Notes: generated by a model not told the origin, from the sequence alone. 64,000 nt of DNA from Firmicutes bacterium AM55-24TS (GCA_003460745.1 QTVU01000013.1:6317-70316), one strand, 5' to 3'. Counted from the first letter of the stretch, positions 18,559-26,399 are shown. Made by a program: numbers and translations.

Positions 18559-18560
18559 AA

Positions 18561-19015
18561 CTATACCTCCTCTCCGTAAAACATTCTCAAATGTTCGTTA
18601 TCGTAATCCTCTGTATCTTCATTCAATCCGTCAAGCATTTTAAACAGTACCCACGGATTTTGTCTGCCAACTTCGTCAGGCAGTATGTGGTGGTACGTTA
18701 GGAACATCGTATAGATGTCCCTAAGCACCCCGCTGCCGCCTGACGTTACTCGTTTTTTGAAGAAAGAGCGTCAACGTAAAACCCCCAAAGTGCAAGACAC
18801 ATCTTTGCACGTTCGTTCACGTCAACGGAATCGATAATATCCTGAGTTGCGTCCGTACCCTCAAACATATAGTCAAGTGCATCTCTGCAAATGCTGAGCG
18901 GACCTTTCTTATTTTCATCATTATGTGCGTCATTAATAATGCACATCGCCTCAAAGTCAAACGGCTTTGAAACGTATTTAACCTTATCTTTTACAAATGT
19001 TAATGTATGTTGCAT
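18561..19015 (-). CDS. Tail assembly chaperone -1 frameshift product (gpGT-like)
   Basis: The short chaperone frame and a second frame (18563 back to about 18758) overlap at A_AAA_AAC. A -1 slip there adds about 65 residues starting KKRVTSGGSG, including HILPDEVGRQNPW, and ending EEV at TAG 18561. Such G/GT pairs assist tape-measure folding and tail tube polymerisation in many siphophages. The extension has no evident ribosome site of its own, and its 3' end holds the tape-measure ribosome site. The fused product is predicted, not observed. Confidence 0.78.
18746..19015 (-). CDS. Tail assembly chaperone (gpG-like)
   Basis: An 89-residue acidic, helical protein between the tail tube and tape measure genes, ending SSKNE at TAA. 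The position, the size and the overlapping -1 frame are those of the short tail chaperone. It would be the major product, with a minority of ribosomes shifting to make the long form. Ribosome site AAGGAG at about 9 nt. Confidence 0.78.
   Translation of the reverse strand: MQHTLTFVKDKVKYVSKPFDFEAMCIINDAHNDENKKGPLSICRDALDYMFEGTDATQDIIDSVDVNERAKMCLALWGFYVDALSSKNE
18752..18758 (-). promoter_or_regulatory. -1 programmed ribosomal frameshift heptamer A_AAA_AAC
   Basis: Read on the minus strand in the chaperone frame the sequence is TCA AAA AAC GAG TAA. The heptamer A AAA AAC fits the X XXY YYZ rule, lies two codons before the zero-frame stop, and links exactly to a long open -1 frame. Confidence 0.82.
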
Positions 19016-19025
19016 AATTTTCTCC

Positions 19026-19625
19026 TTATACCGTCTGCGGATAGTAATTCATATCCGTAAACCACTTGTTTTCAAATTCATCTCTTGTGATATTTGACGG
19101 CAAATCGCTTTCATCAAAGTACGCATAATAATTGTTGTCAAAATCACGTTGTACCGCCGTGTATGTTGCCTTAGCGGTTTGCTTGTCGATACTTCCGCTT
19201 GACGGTTTTGTCTTTCCCCCAACGTTCGATGCAAAACTGTATGAACCCTTGTAGTATCTTACATAACGGTACGAGCCGTCGGACTTCAAAATTCTCCATA
19301 CCACTCCGAAATATACTGTTTTAACATCGTTTCCGACTTCAACCACACCGTTTTTGCGTGTCAATCCACGCCACATTGCGTCAACCTCCGGCGGAATATC
19401 GGCATTTGTAATATCGTGTCCCAATTTTTCGATATAGCTTGACGCCTCATACGCACCGTTGTCCGCGTCAAAAACATCACTGCCGCCGCTGTCGGTCGGT
19501 GCAATTTCAACCGTTCCTTTCAAATTATACGCTTCTCCGTATTCCGTTCCGCTAACGCTGTCCTCATTCACTTTAAAAAAAGTATACTTGTCCACACCTA
19601 TTGTAGGTAAAGGTTTCTTGTTCAT
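19026..19625 (-). CDS. Phage major tail tube protein
   Basis: About 199 residues of the phi13-type major tail family: MNKKPLPTIGVDKYTFFKV at the N-terminus, an EIAPTDSGG strand, and WRILKSDGSYRYVRYYKGSYS in the tube core. It polymerises into the hexameric tail tube. Start ATG 19625 has CGGAGGAAAA 6 nt upstream; the earlier ATG at 19646 precedes that site and is unlikely. It sits between the tail completion gene and the chaperones. Confidence 0.85.
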   Translation of the reverse strand: MNKKPLPTIGVDKYTFFKVNEDSVSGTEYGEAYNLKGTVEIAPTDSGGSDVFDADNGAYEASSYIEKLGHDITNADIPPEVDAMWRGLTRKNGVVEVGNDVKTVYFGVVWRILKSDGSYRYVRYYKGSYSFASNVGGKTKPSSGSIDKQTAKATYTAVQRDFDNNYYAYFDESDLPSNITRDEFENKWFTDMNYYPQTV

Positions 19626-19670
19626 AATTTTCCTCCGTTTTTTCATATTTTGTCTTAAAGAGATATATTT

Positions 19671-20012
19671 TTATAACGTAAAATACTTCTGAAATCTCAT
19701 TGTCTTATGATATATTTTTTTATCATTTTCGGGAACGTCCATAGACATCTCCCTCACCCAACTGTCCTTTGTCATTACTTCATTGACCTCTGCCGCCAAA
19801 TCACTGCATTCTTTCGGAATTTCCGCCCATATGTCAATTTGAATATGCCCGTCTTGAATACTCTCGCCATTGTCGGCATAAAATCCGCCGCACTCCGTCA
19901 CCGTATAATAACTTATAATCGGCAGATTATTAAAATTTTTCGGATATTGAAATACCGCCTTGCATTTAACATCACCGAGTGACTTTTCAGCCTCAGCATT
20001 AATATCAATCAT
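19671..20012 (-). CDS. Phage tail completion/terminator-like protein
   Basis: 113 residues located directly before the tail tube gene, where tail terminator proteins lie in HK97/SPP1-type phages. The sequence shows a ferredoxin-like alternation with YYTVTECGGFYAD and IQIDIWAE strands, consistent with the family fold. It would cap the tail tube and dock it to the head. Assigned mostly by position. Ribosome site AAAGGGGTG. Confidence 0.65.
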   Translation of the reverse strand: MIDINAEAEKSLGDVKCKAVFQYPKNFNNLPIISYYTVTECGGFYADNGESIQDGHIQIDIWAEIPKECSDLAAEVNEVMTKDSWVREMSMDVPENDKKIYHKTMRFQKYFTL

Positions 20013-20016
20013 ATAA

Positions 20017-20340
20017 TCACCCCTTTATCGCCTCTGCGATTGCAGACAATATTGCTTGCGTGTTTGATAAAAGTGCCGGCACAAGATACGGCTGTGCCGC
20101 CATTTTCGACGTACCGAATTCAACAAATACCGCATATTCCGTATCAGCCGATATAACCGCCGTATTTCCGCCGGGCTGTACATTAATTGACGACTGCAAC
20201 CGTCCCGTATCGACAGGGCATAGACTTTTTGCACTTTCACATACCGTTTGAGCCCCCTGACCGATTATATCCGCAAAATTATTTTCTATATTATTTGCAA
20301 TATCCGAAAGTCCGTTATCATAATTAATATCAATCTGCAT
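20017..20340 (-). CDS. HK97 gp10-like head-tail/tail completion protein
   Basis: About 107 residues with the HK97-gp10 family signature: CPVDTGRLQSSI (about residues 42-53) and AVFVEFGTSKMAAQPYLVPAL. These proteins take part in neck or tail completion. ATG 20340 has GGAG 8 nt upstream, better than the in-frame GTG at 20349. Its start overlaps the end of the previous gene. Confidence 0.82.
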   Translation of the reverse strand: MQIDINYDNGLSDIANNIENNFADIIGQGAQTVCESAKSLCPVDTGRLQSSINVQPGGNTAVISADTEYAVFVEFGTSKMAAQPYLVPALLSNTQAILSAIAEAIKG

Positions 20341-20647
20341 TTTTCTCACTCCGCATCATCGCCGTCATACCGAAATTCCAACATTCAGCCTTTATAATCT
20401 CGAAAAATTCATCACCGAATTTAGCATATCTGCCTACTTTTATAAGGTCTGTTTTGTCGCAGAATACTTTATATTTTTTATTTTCGGTCACACCGTATAT
20501 ACGGTTTTCGAGTTCATTTTCATATGGCTGAATATCACACACAACACTCCCCAAAAGTGTTTTTTCACCCTTTTTTTCATATGTATTTTCACCTACTTCG
20601 TACACCTCGATTTCGGTGTCATAAAATATTTCAAACGGATTTATCAT
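20330..20647 (-). CDS. Phage head closure (head-tail adaptor) protein
   Basis: About 105 residues, small beta-barrel type (INPFEIFYDTEIEVYE, LGSVVCDIQPYE). Such proteins follow the first connector and close the capsid after DNA packaging. ATG 20647 follows GGAGGTGA. Overlaps both neighbours, typical of tightly packed head genes. Assigned by order and fold-like pattern. Confidence 0.68.
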   Translation of the reverse strand: MINPFEIFYDTEIEVYEVGENTYEKKGEKTLLGSVVCDIQPYENELENRIYGVTENKKYKVFCDKTDLIKVGRYAKFGDEFFEIIKAECWNFGMTAMMRSEKNAD

Positions 20648-20990
20648 CGGCAATCACCTCCGACGGCACTTTAACTTTCCTGCTGACAAACGGCTTTAGA
20701 CGTATTGCATATTCTTTCAAATAATCATAGTTGTCGTCAGAGTATTCGACCTTTCTCTCACCCTCCGTAACCGACTTAACACCGCCGTTTTGATTTGCCG
20801 TATATCTCTTGACCGTAAGCGTCGGAATAAAGCTTACAATCTGTCTTGGCAGAACATCAATACGACAGTACGCCAGCACAGAATTAACCGTGTCCTCAAT
20901 CAAAAGCATAAGAACATCGTCCTTGTCATTGTCTTTAATTCCGAGCAGTAATTTCACCGCGTCAAGAATTTCATTTTTAGTGTCCCCCAT
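20631..20990 (-). CDS. Phage head-tail connector (gp6/gp15-like)
   Basis: About 119 residues with the helical connector pattern: EILDAVKLLLGI, a DDVLMLLIEDTVNSVLAYC helix, then basic and acidic helices. It would form the dodecameric ring on the portal. The exact start is unsure because GTG, TTG and ATG codons lie within 9 bp; AAAGG is upstream of all three. Confidence 0.7.
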   Translation of the reverse strand: MGDTKNEILDAVKLLLGIKDNDKDDVLMLLIEDTVNSVLAYCRIDVLPRQIVSFIPTLTVKRYTANQNGGVKSVTEGERKVEYSDDNYDYLKEYAIRLKPFVSRKVKVPSEVIADDKSV

Positions 20991-21017
20991 TTTCAACACA
21001 GCCTTTCTGACCTATTA

Positions 21018-21839
21018 TTATTCGGCAGTCTTAAACACATAAATCGCACTCTTTTTATTTTCAAGCACAAATGCGTCATAGTACACTCTGCCTTCAACCA
21101 GCCAACCGTTGATTCCCGGCGGATTATCGTGGATTTTGTATTCCGACAATTTAACCGGAGAAGTCGTTGCGGCTTGATTTGTGATAATAAATTCAACGTT
21201 TTCAGGGAAGTAAGACTTCGGCACAACGATAAGCGGAATACCGTCAATCGTTCCGACTTGACCTTTAATCAAAATTTCCTGCGACATATCGCCGTTTCTG
21301 ATAAAGCTTGAATCCTCCTTGATGTTCTTGTAAAAATCACTTGATACAAATGCACAACTTCCGACAAGCGGAACATTATTTTCAATAAGAGTTGTTGCAC
21401 CGGTCAAAAATGCGTCATACGCATTTGCCTTTGTCACCTTTCCTGTAACGGTTGTTTTTGCCCCTTCGCAAATTTTTCCAAAACGGTACTTGTCGATTTC
21501 AGGCACAACCACTTCTCTGATTTGTCTTTGAAGTGCCGCACCTGCCGCATTTGACATTTGAGTATCGTTATATGTCCCCCTGTCAATAGTGAACGTGAAA
21601 CTTCTGTCACGCGTCATAGTCATTTCCTGTACAGTGTTTTCGATTTCCTGAGGTGTACCGTATCTGCTTGTACCTGATACCGAATAGTCGTTCATCTCTG
21701 CGGTAGGCACTGAATATACGTTTACCGTCTTAACACCGACAAAGTCGTAATCATTGTTTACCGCCGCCGAAGTCATAGACTCCCTTGCAAATTTTTCATC
21801 AATTTTTTGAGCATACTTGCTTGCATAATTTATAGCCAT
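21018..21839 (-). CDS. Phage major capsid protein
   Basis: About 273 residues with an HK97-type fold pattern: an N-terminal helical arm (YASKYAQKIDEKFARES), an E-loop region (SFTFTIDRGTYNDTQ), and P/A-domain strands ending YYDAFVLENKKSAIYVFKT. It follows a DUF4355-type scaffold gene and precedes the connectors. Start ATG 21839 is favoured over 21848 because AAAGG would otherwise touch the start codon. Confidence 0.85.
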   Translation of the reverse strand: MAINYASKYAQKIDEKFARESMTSAAVNNDYDFVGVKTVNVYSVPTAEMNDYSVSGTSRYGTPQEIENTVQEMTMTRDRSFTFTIDRGTYNDTQMSNAAGAALQRQIREVVVPEIDKYRFGKICEGAKTTVTGKVTKANAYDAFLTGATTLIENNVPLVGSCAFVSSDFYKNIKEDSSFIRNGDMSQEILIKGQVGTIDGIPLIVVPKSYFPENVEFIITNQAATTSPVKLSEYKIHDNPPGINGWLVEGRVYYDAFVLENKKSAIYVFKTAE

Positions 21840-21870
21840 TGTATTCATCCTTTCATAATCACGTTATTTA

Positions 21871-22386
21871 TTACATTCCCAAACCGCTTAAAAACGGGTC
21901 TGTTAAATTTTCTTTTTCTCTTGAAATTCTCGGCGGAACACCCTTTAATCTTTCGGATAAACCGCTTTCGATTGCTTTCATATATTCTGCTTTAAATCGC
22001 TCGATATTTTCCGCCATAATGTCCTTGTCTGCATCTGCGACCATTCTCGCAAAATTCACAGGCAGATTTTGAGCCGCCAATTCCTTTGCCGCCTCAAATT
22101 CGGCTCTTTCGGATACATACTGCTGTCTTTCATTTTCAAAATCTTTTTGTCTTTTGTCCATTTCAGCCTTTGCTCTGTCCTCTGCCGACATTGTAGCCAT
22201 CTTGGCGGCTTCCTCTCTTTCCGATACGATTCTGTCTGAAAAATCTTTTTCCCACGTTGCTTTTTCGTTTTTAATCGCCTCCGCAACATAGCTTGCAATG
22301 AGATTTTTCAGTTCATCGTTTTTATGTCCCTCGTTTTCGTTTTTTGTGTCACTGTTTAGTGTCCCCTGTTTCTTCTTTTCGTCCAT
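21871..22386 (-). CDS. Phage capsid scaffolding protein (DUF4355-like)
   Basis: 171 residues, strongly charged and helical, with a central coiled coil (about residues 40-110, rich in Glu/Lys/Ala) and a short C-terminal capsid-binding tail (DPFLSGLGM). Scaffold proteins guide procapsid assembly and leave before DNA entry. It lies between portal and capsid genes, the usual place. Ribosome site AAAGGAAA. Confidence 0.82.
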   Translation of the reverse strand: MDEKKKQGTLNSDTKNENEGHKNDELKNLIASYVAEAIKNEKATWEKDFSDRIVSEREEAAKMATMSAEDRAKAEMDKRQKDFENERQQYVSERAEFEAAKELAAQNLPVNFARMVADADKDIMAENIERFKAEYMKAIESGLSERLKGVPPRISREKENLTDPFLSGLGM

Positions 22387-22439
22387 ACTTTTTTCCTTTC
22401 TTTACATTAAAATAAATCACTATGTTTTTTATTCTTGAA

Positions 22440-23753
22440 TTATTCCTGTACATATTTTAATTTTTCGCCAAGCATTTTTTCTTTTGCGGCAAGCTGTGCC
22501 TCTTCCTTTGGATCGCCCACAAATGAAAGCTGTGATAAAAGAGTTTCGCTTGACGCAATACCGACTAAGTTGTTTACCATCTGTGAAATCTCCAACTCAT
22601 TAACAGGCAAATTTCTCGTAAACACAACATCAATGCGATGTATAGGCACATACTCCATAGCACCTTTTAACGACAGAAAATTAACATACAATTCAAATCT
22701 CTGTTTTAAAGCTTTCGTAAAGTATCGCTCCTTATTTCTGACATGCTGTTCAAACCCCATAAGCTTATACTTAATCGCGACACCCGATAAATTTGTACCG
22801 AACGTCTGGTCTGATAAATCGGGAATCATAGAAAATCTGTGAATATCGCTTTTCAGACTGTCCTTTAACACTTCAATATCGCTTTCGGACATAACCTTTG
22901 AAAGATATTGAGCCGCCGCACCCTCATATCCCATCAAAATGCGTTCTTCCCTAAGTTTCTTCGCCTGCTCACTGTCAAGGTCGATACCAGTAAGGAATAA
23001 GAATGCGTCAACAAACTGTTCCTTGTCGTTAACTCTGTCCGACTCCAAAATATTGTAAGCGTCAATCAGCGGAATCATCTGTTCAAAATCACCTTGCTTT
23101 TCTTCGTTGTTGCGATACTCCACCATAGGCATTTTACCGAAATAGTGGTGCTGAGAATTTGTCATAGTCATATGCAAAAAACTGTCCGCAGTGTTTTCAT
23201 ATGTATAAATCATCTCCCTGTCACACACAATACAGCAAACACCCGTAACCGCGCCGTCAATGTCACGCTTTTTGTAATAATGTATGCCGTACAGCGGAAT
23301 TTCGCCAACGCCCGCACCGTACACAATAAACGTGTTGCTCGGCGGCAAGCATACACTTTTCGGCTGTGATTGCTCGTCCGCATAAACCAATTCATAAGCT
23401 TTACCGAAAATGCTCATTGTCTTTTCAAATTCCGCGTCCAAACTCGGCATATCCTGAACGGCAAAGCAATTTTTAACCGCCTCAATATCGTATCCGTCCG
23501 AACAGCTGTACGCCACAGGATTGCCTACAAGATAGCTTTTTGCAATATCCACGATATACTTCGCGTGATTGCACACAATTTTGTTGTTTGCGATATTGTC
23601 GCTTGAACGTTTGCGTTCACAAATTGCGTGTTTGCCGATATAATAGTTGTAAAGTTTTTCGTATCGCTCCTGTTCAAGCGAATGTTTCCCAATCAGCTTA
23701 GCAAGCAATACATCGTCTATACCGTCCTTTAAAATATCCTCGTCAATTATCAT
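22440..23753 (-). CDS. Phage portal protein (SPP1 gp6-like)
   Basis: 437 residues of the SPP1 gp6 portal family. HSLEQERYEKLYNYYIGKHAI near the N-terminus, NNKIVCNHAKYIVDIAKSYLVGNP, and the SGVAIKYKLMGFE stem region are visible. The portal is the dodecameric DNA channel at one capsid vertex. ATG overlaps the terminase stop codon (ATGA), implying coupled translation. Confidence 0.9.
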   Translation of the reverse strand: MIIDEDILKDGIDDVLLAKLIGKHSLEQERYEKLYNYYIGKHAICERKRSSDNIANNKIVCNHAKYIVDIAKSYLVGNPVAYSCSDGYDIEAVKNCFAVQDMPSLDAEFEKTMSIFGKAYELVYADEQSQPKSVCLPPSNTFIVYGAGVGEIPLYGIHYYKKRDIDGAVTGVCCIVCDREMIYTYENTADSFLHMTMTNSQHHYFGKMPMVEYRNNEEKQGDFEQMIPLIDAYNILESDRVNDKEQFVDAFLFLTGIDLDSEQAKKLREERILMGYEGAAAQYLSKVMSESDIEVLKDSLKSDIHRFSMIPDLSDQTFGTNLSGVAIKYKLMGFEQHVRNKERYFTKALKQRFELYVNFLSLKGAMEYVPIHRIDVVFTRNLPVNELEISQMVNNLVGIASSETLLSQLSFVGDPKEEAQLAAKEKMLGEKLKYVQE

Positions 23754-25000
23754 AAATCAAGTTCACTCCTTTTAATTACCCTCGCTTTTTTCTTTGTGAT
23801 TTCGTCCTCAAGTGCATAACGTACCGCATCAATGGTGTGATTGTTCTTGTCGGGATAAACCGACTTAAATTCACCGTCCGTATCGCGTTCAAGCTCATAT
23901 TCCGAAAATTCTCTTGCGACATTCGGACACCTTTCGGAATCAATCACGATTTTTTCAAGACTCTGCAAAAATCTGATACCGTACTCGATACTGTCTGGAC
24001 CTTTCCTTGCACCGCGAACACGCAAACCGAACATTCGCAAATCATTGATACTTTTCGGCTCAGCACTGTCGCATACAATCAATTTATTAGCAAACCCTTT
24101 TTCAAAAATCTTTTCAGCCGCATTGTGATTTGTCATCCCTTTCGCGTAAATTTCGTCAAAGATAAACAACTTATTGTTGTGATAAAAACACACCACATAC
24201 ACAAACGGATCTGCCGCGAAACCGAAATCGACACCGCATTTAATATTGTCAAAACTTTTTACTTCCTCATCGCTAAGTTTTACAACTTCAAGATTATCAA
24301 AAATTTCACCACCGGTTCCCGTCACCTCACCGAGATATTCGTGATTATACTGATCAATATGTAGCTTTTTAAGATACTCCGCTTCCAAAAAAAATTGTTC
24401 TCCCAGCCAACTTTTCGGTACATCAAGATATGTACTCTTATGCACAAGCATATCGTCACGCTTTTTGAGCACCTCACGGTTTACCCAACTGCGTCGGTTT
24501 TGTGGTGGATTGTACGAATAAAACACGGTAAATTTTTCACCGCCACGCATCATCGACTGATTTATCGAGCGTATTTCTTTCATACCGCAAAACTCGTCTA
24601 ACTCCTCATACCAAATATATCGAATATATCCATGTGTAACTTTGGTAGATTTCAATTTCTGCACCTTGTCCGCACCGCGAAACAGTATTTTCTGACCTGT
24701 TTTTTTGTAGACAATTTCCGGCACACTCGCCTTTATATCCCACATATCCGATACACCGAGCTTTTCAATCGCCCATTCAAGCTGAGAGAATACGCTGTCT
24801 TTTAAGTAAGCACCGACCTTACGCAGTACAACCGCATTTGTATCGGCATTTTTCATAATACCGAGTATAATTTCAACGCTCACAAAACTTGATTTAGTCG
24901 ACCCACGACCACCGCAAAGCCAAAAATGCGTATAATCTTCAATAGAGTTATGCACCTTGTAAAAAGACGGTGCAATCAACCTGTCAAGACTGCACTGCAT
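23750..25000 (-). CDS. Phage terminase large subunit (PBSX family)
   Basis: A 416-residue DNA packaging motor. The ATPase domain has Walker A CGGRGSTKSS (about residues 30-39) and Walker B IWYEELDEF (about 128). The nuclease domain begins with CGVDFGFAADPFVYV (about 257), whose Asp binds metal, and has VCDSAEPKS and DAVRYALED further on. The closest named group by motif spacing is the PBSX/SPP1 type, which packages headful DNA. It overlaps the small subunit by 17 bp and the portal by 4 bp. Confidence 0.93.
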   Translation of the reverse strand: MQCSLDRLIAPSFYKVHNSIEDYTHFWLCGGRGSTKSSFVSVEIILGIMKNADTNAVVLRKVGAYLKDSVFSQLEWAIEKLGVSDMWDIKASVPEIVYKKTGQKILFRGADKVQKLKSTKVTHGYIRYIWYEELDEFCGMKEIRSINQSMMRGGEKFTVFYSYNPPQNRRSWVNREVLKKRDDMLVHKSTYLDVPKSWLGEQFFLEAEYLKKLHIDQYNHEYLGEVTGTGGEIFDNLEVVKLSDEEVKSFDNIKCGVDFGFAADPFVYVVCFYHNNKLFIFDEIYAKGMTNHNAAEKIFEKGFANKLIVCDSAEPKSINDLRMFGLRVRGARKGPDSIEYGIRFLQSLEKIVIDSERCPNVAREFSEYELERDTDGEFKSVYPDKNNHTIDAVRYALEDEITKKKARVIKRSELDL

Positions 25001-25232
25001 TTTTCCGCTCCTTGATTTCTTCGGCTTTTTCGATATTATCGACGATTATAACATCACCGCCTCCGCTTTCGCTCTTGCCTTCGAACATTCCGTAATGCTT
25101 ACCCAAAAGCTCCGCCGCTTTAAATGAATCCGCCATACGAATTTCCTCATCTTCGCGACGCATTATGTACGTTAGAAATTCAAGAATTTCCCCTTCATTT
25201 GCAATGCCCAATTTAATCACCCTCTTTTTCAT
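24984..25232 (-). CDS. Terminase small subunit, C-terminal part only
   Basis: At most 82 residues, matching only the distal half of Terminase_2 small subunits: an EILEFLTYIMRRE helix and DSFKAAELLGKHYGMFE. The N-terminal helix-turn-helix that recognises the packaging site is missing, and no frame upstream restores it. Two starts are possible: ATG 25232 (no clear ribosome site) or TTG 25211 (5 nt after GAGGGTGA). It still overlaps the large subunit. Loss of site recognition would favour unspecific packaging, but the domain could be supplied elsewhere. Confidence 0.7.
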   Translation of the reverse strand: MKKRVIKLGIANEGEILEFLTYIMRREDEEIRMADSFKAAELLGKHYGMFEGKSESGGGDVIIVDNIEKAEEIKERKNAVQS

Positions 25233-25249
25233 TTAATATTGATTTTTCA

Positions 25250-25453
25250 TCAATACATAACGTCCGACTTTCTGACACATTCACTGCAGCCGATACATTC
25301 TTCATCATCATTGATATAGTAATGTTCCGGTTCAAAAGCACCGCATACGGGACATACCGTTTCCCCGTCATATGAGTCATACTCACCGTAATTATCCGTC
25401 CTTGCAATTTCCATTGCCAAAATTGCCATTGGGTCATCATTTGAATAAATCAT
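25250..25453 (-). CDS. Small zinc-ribbon-like phage protein of unknown function
   Basis: 67 residues with two Cys knuckles (CPVCGAFEPEHYY and CIGCSECVRK) expected to bind one zinc. It is the first gene of the leftward phage transcript, 84 bp after the promoter -10 box, so it is expressed together with packaging genes. ATG 25453 has AAAGGAGTG 6 nt upstream. It could be an early regulator or a terminase accessory factor; no named family is recognised. Confidence 0.6.
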   Translation of the reverse strand: MIYSNDDPMAILAMEIARTDNYGEYDSYDGETVCPVCGAFEPEHYYINDDEECIGCSECVRKSDVMY

Positions 25454-25475
25454 AAGCACTCCTTTCTATCTTTTT

Positions 25476-25624
25476 AAGATACTTTATTGTTAAAAAATAT
25501 ATGTCAATCACTTGGCTATCTCTTTAAGACACTGTTATTATATCTTACAAAGATACTTTTGTCAAGCATAAATTTCTTTTTAGGATACTTTTAACAACAT
25601 TTTGTTTACTTTTCAGATACTTTT
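25476..25624. promoter_or_regulatory. Five direct-repeat operators (consensus AAGATACTTTT)
   Basis: Copies start at 25476, 25526 (AAGACACTGT, most divergent), 25550, 25582 (AGGATACTTTT) and 25614 (CAGATACTTTT), all in the same orientation and separated by 50, 24, 32 and 32 bp. The copies at 25550 and 25614 lie inside the spacers of the leftward and rightward promoters. The layout is that expected for binding sites of the adjacent repressor. Confidence 0.75.
25537..25565 (-). promoter_or_regulatory. Leftward promoter of the phage module
   Basis: Minus-strand TTGACA (25565-25560), 17-bp spacer, TATAAT (25542-25537). Both hexamers are perfect consensus. One operator fills the spacer and another lies just downstream, so repressor binding would block RNA polymerase. 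Confidence 0.85.
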
Positions 25625-25633
25625 ATGTACAAT
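25605..25633 (+). promoter_or_regulatory. Rightward promoter of the repressor gene
   Basis: TTTACT (25605-25610), 17-bp spacer containing an operator copy, TACAAT (25628-25633). Suggests autoregulation. A second TATAAT (25664-25669) without a good -35 is an alternative. Confidence 0.6.
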
Positions 25634-25708
25634 GCTTGCAAAAAGTTTTAAAATATGATACTATATAATAAGTTACGAAATATGATTAGAAAGATTTTGG
25701 TGATTAAA

Positions 25709-26335
25709 ATGACTACGGGCGAAAGAATTAAAATGCTCAGAAAAGAGCATAATTTAACCCAGGAGGAGCTTGGAGCAAAAATCGGTGTGCAAAAAGCGGC
25801 AATCCAAAAATACGAAAAAGGGACAGTAAAAAACATAAAACGCGACTCGCTTATAAAGCTTGCACAATGTCTTGATACTTCCCCCGAATACCTTCTCGGT
25901 TGGGAGGATATGCCGAATAATATTGAAGTAGCCGATACATCGGACTATGTAAATATTCCGATAATCGGCAGAGTTGCGGCAGGTCTGAGCTGCTTTGCCG
26001 AAACTAATATCACAGATTACGAACCTGTCAATAAAAATGACATTCGCGGTGACGAACCGTTCGTTTTTCTCCGTGTTGTCGGTGACAGTATGTATCCGCT
26101 TTTTATGGAGGGCGACCTTGTGCTTGTCAGATGTCAGTCGTCGGTTGACAGTGGCAGTTATGCGGTTGTTATGATAGACGAAGAGGACGGCGTTGTAAAG
26201 AAAATCGTATACGGACCTGATTTTATCGAACTTCACTCCATAAACCCAATGTACCCTGTCAGACGTTTTGAAAACGAAGATGTTACACGTATTCGTGTAT
26301 TCGGCTTGGTACGCGAGATAAAGCGAAAATTTTAG
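25709..26335 (+). CDS. CI/LexA-like phage repressor (HTH + S24 peptidase)
   Basis: 208 residues from ATG 25709. The N-terminal XRE helix-turn-helix covers about residues 4-63 (LTQEELGAKIGVQKAAIQKYEKG). The C-terminal S24 domain has a predicted Ala91-Gly92 self-cleavage site, nucleophile Ser127 in GDSMYPLF, and the Lys general base at 164/165. This architecture is cleaved in response to RecA during DNA damage, which would release the leftward phage operon. In-frame codons upstream (25655, 25682) would give a non-homologous extension. It is transcribed away from the phage genes. Confidence 0.9.
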   Translation: MTTGERIKMLRKEHNLTQEELGAKIGVQKAAIQKYEKGTVKNIKRDSLIKLAQCLDTSPEYLLGWEDMPNNIEVADTSDYVNIPIIGRVAAGLSCFAETNITDYEPVNKNDIRGDEPFVFLRVVGDSMYPLFMEGDLVLVRCQSSVDSGSYAVVMIDEEDGVVKKIVYGPDFIELHSINPMYPVRRFENEDVTRIRVFGLVREIKRKF

Positions 26336-26399
26336 TCGAATTTGGAACAAATCAGTATAAATTTACGTCTAATAATATATATGATAAAGGAGTATAATA

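Larger units (their letters stand above)
12223..26335 (-). mobile_element. Compact siphophage morphogenesis module; defective prophage or gene-transfer-agent-like element
   Basis: About 14 kb of phage genes in classical order on the minus strand: terminase, portal, scaffold, capsid, head-tail connectors, tail tube, tail chaperones, tape measure, Dit, Tal, fibre, holin, amidase. A divergent CI/LexA-like repressor is at the right end. It lies directly between core genes (rpsU on the left, M16 protease on the right). No integrase, excisionase, replication, recombination or lysogeny accessory genes are seen, and I found no flanking direct repeats. Terminase and portal are of the PBSX/SPP1 type. 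This gene content fits a PBSX-like defective phage or a GTA, but a decayed ordinary prophage is equally consistent with the sequence. Confidence 0.85.

Noticed and set aside
25213..25440. 75-codon frame overlapping the zinc-ribbon gene, as a missing small-terminase N-terminus
   Set aside because: Its translation shows no helix-turn-helix, and the zinc-ribbon frame has the better ribosome site and cysteine pattern.
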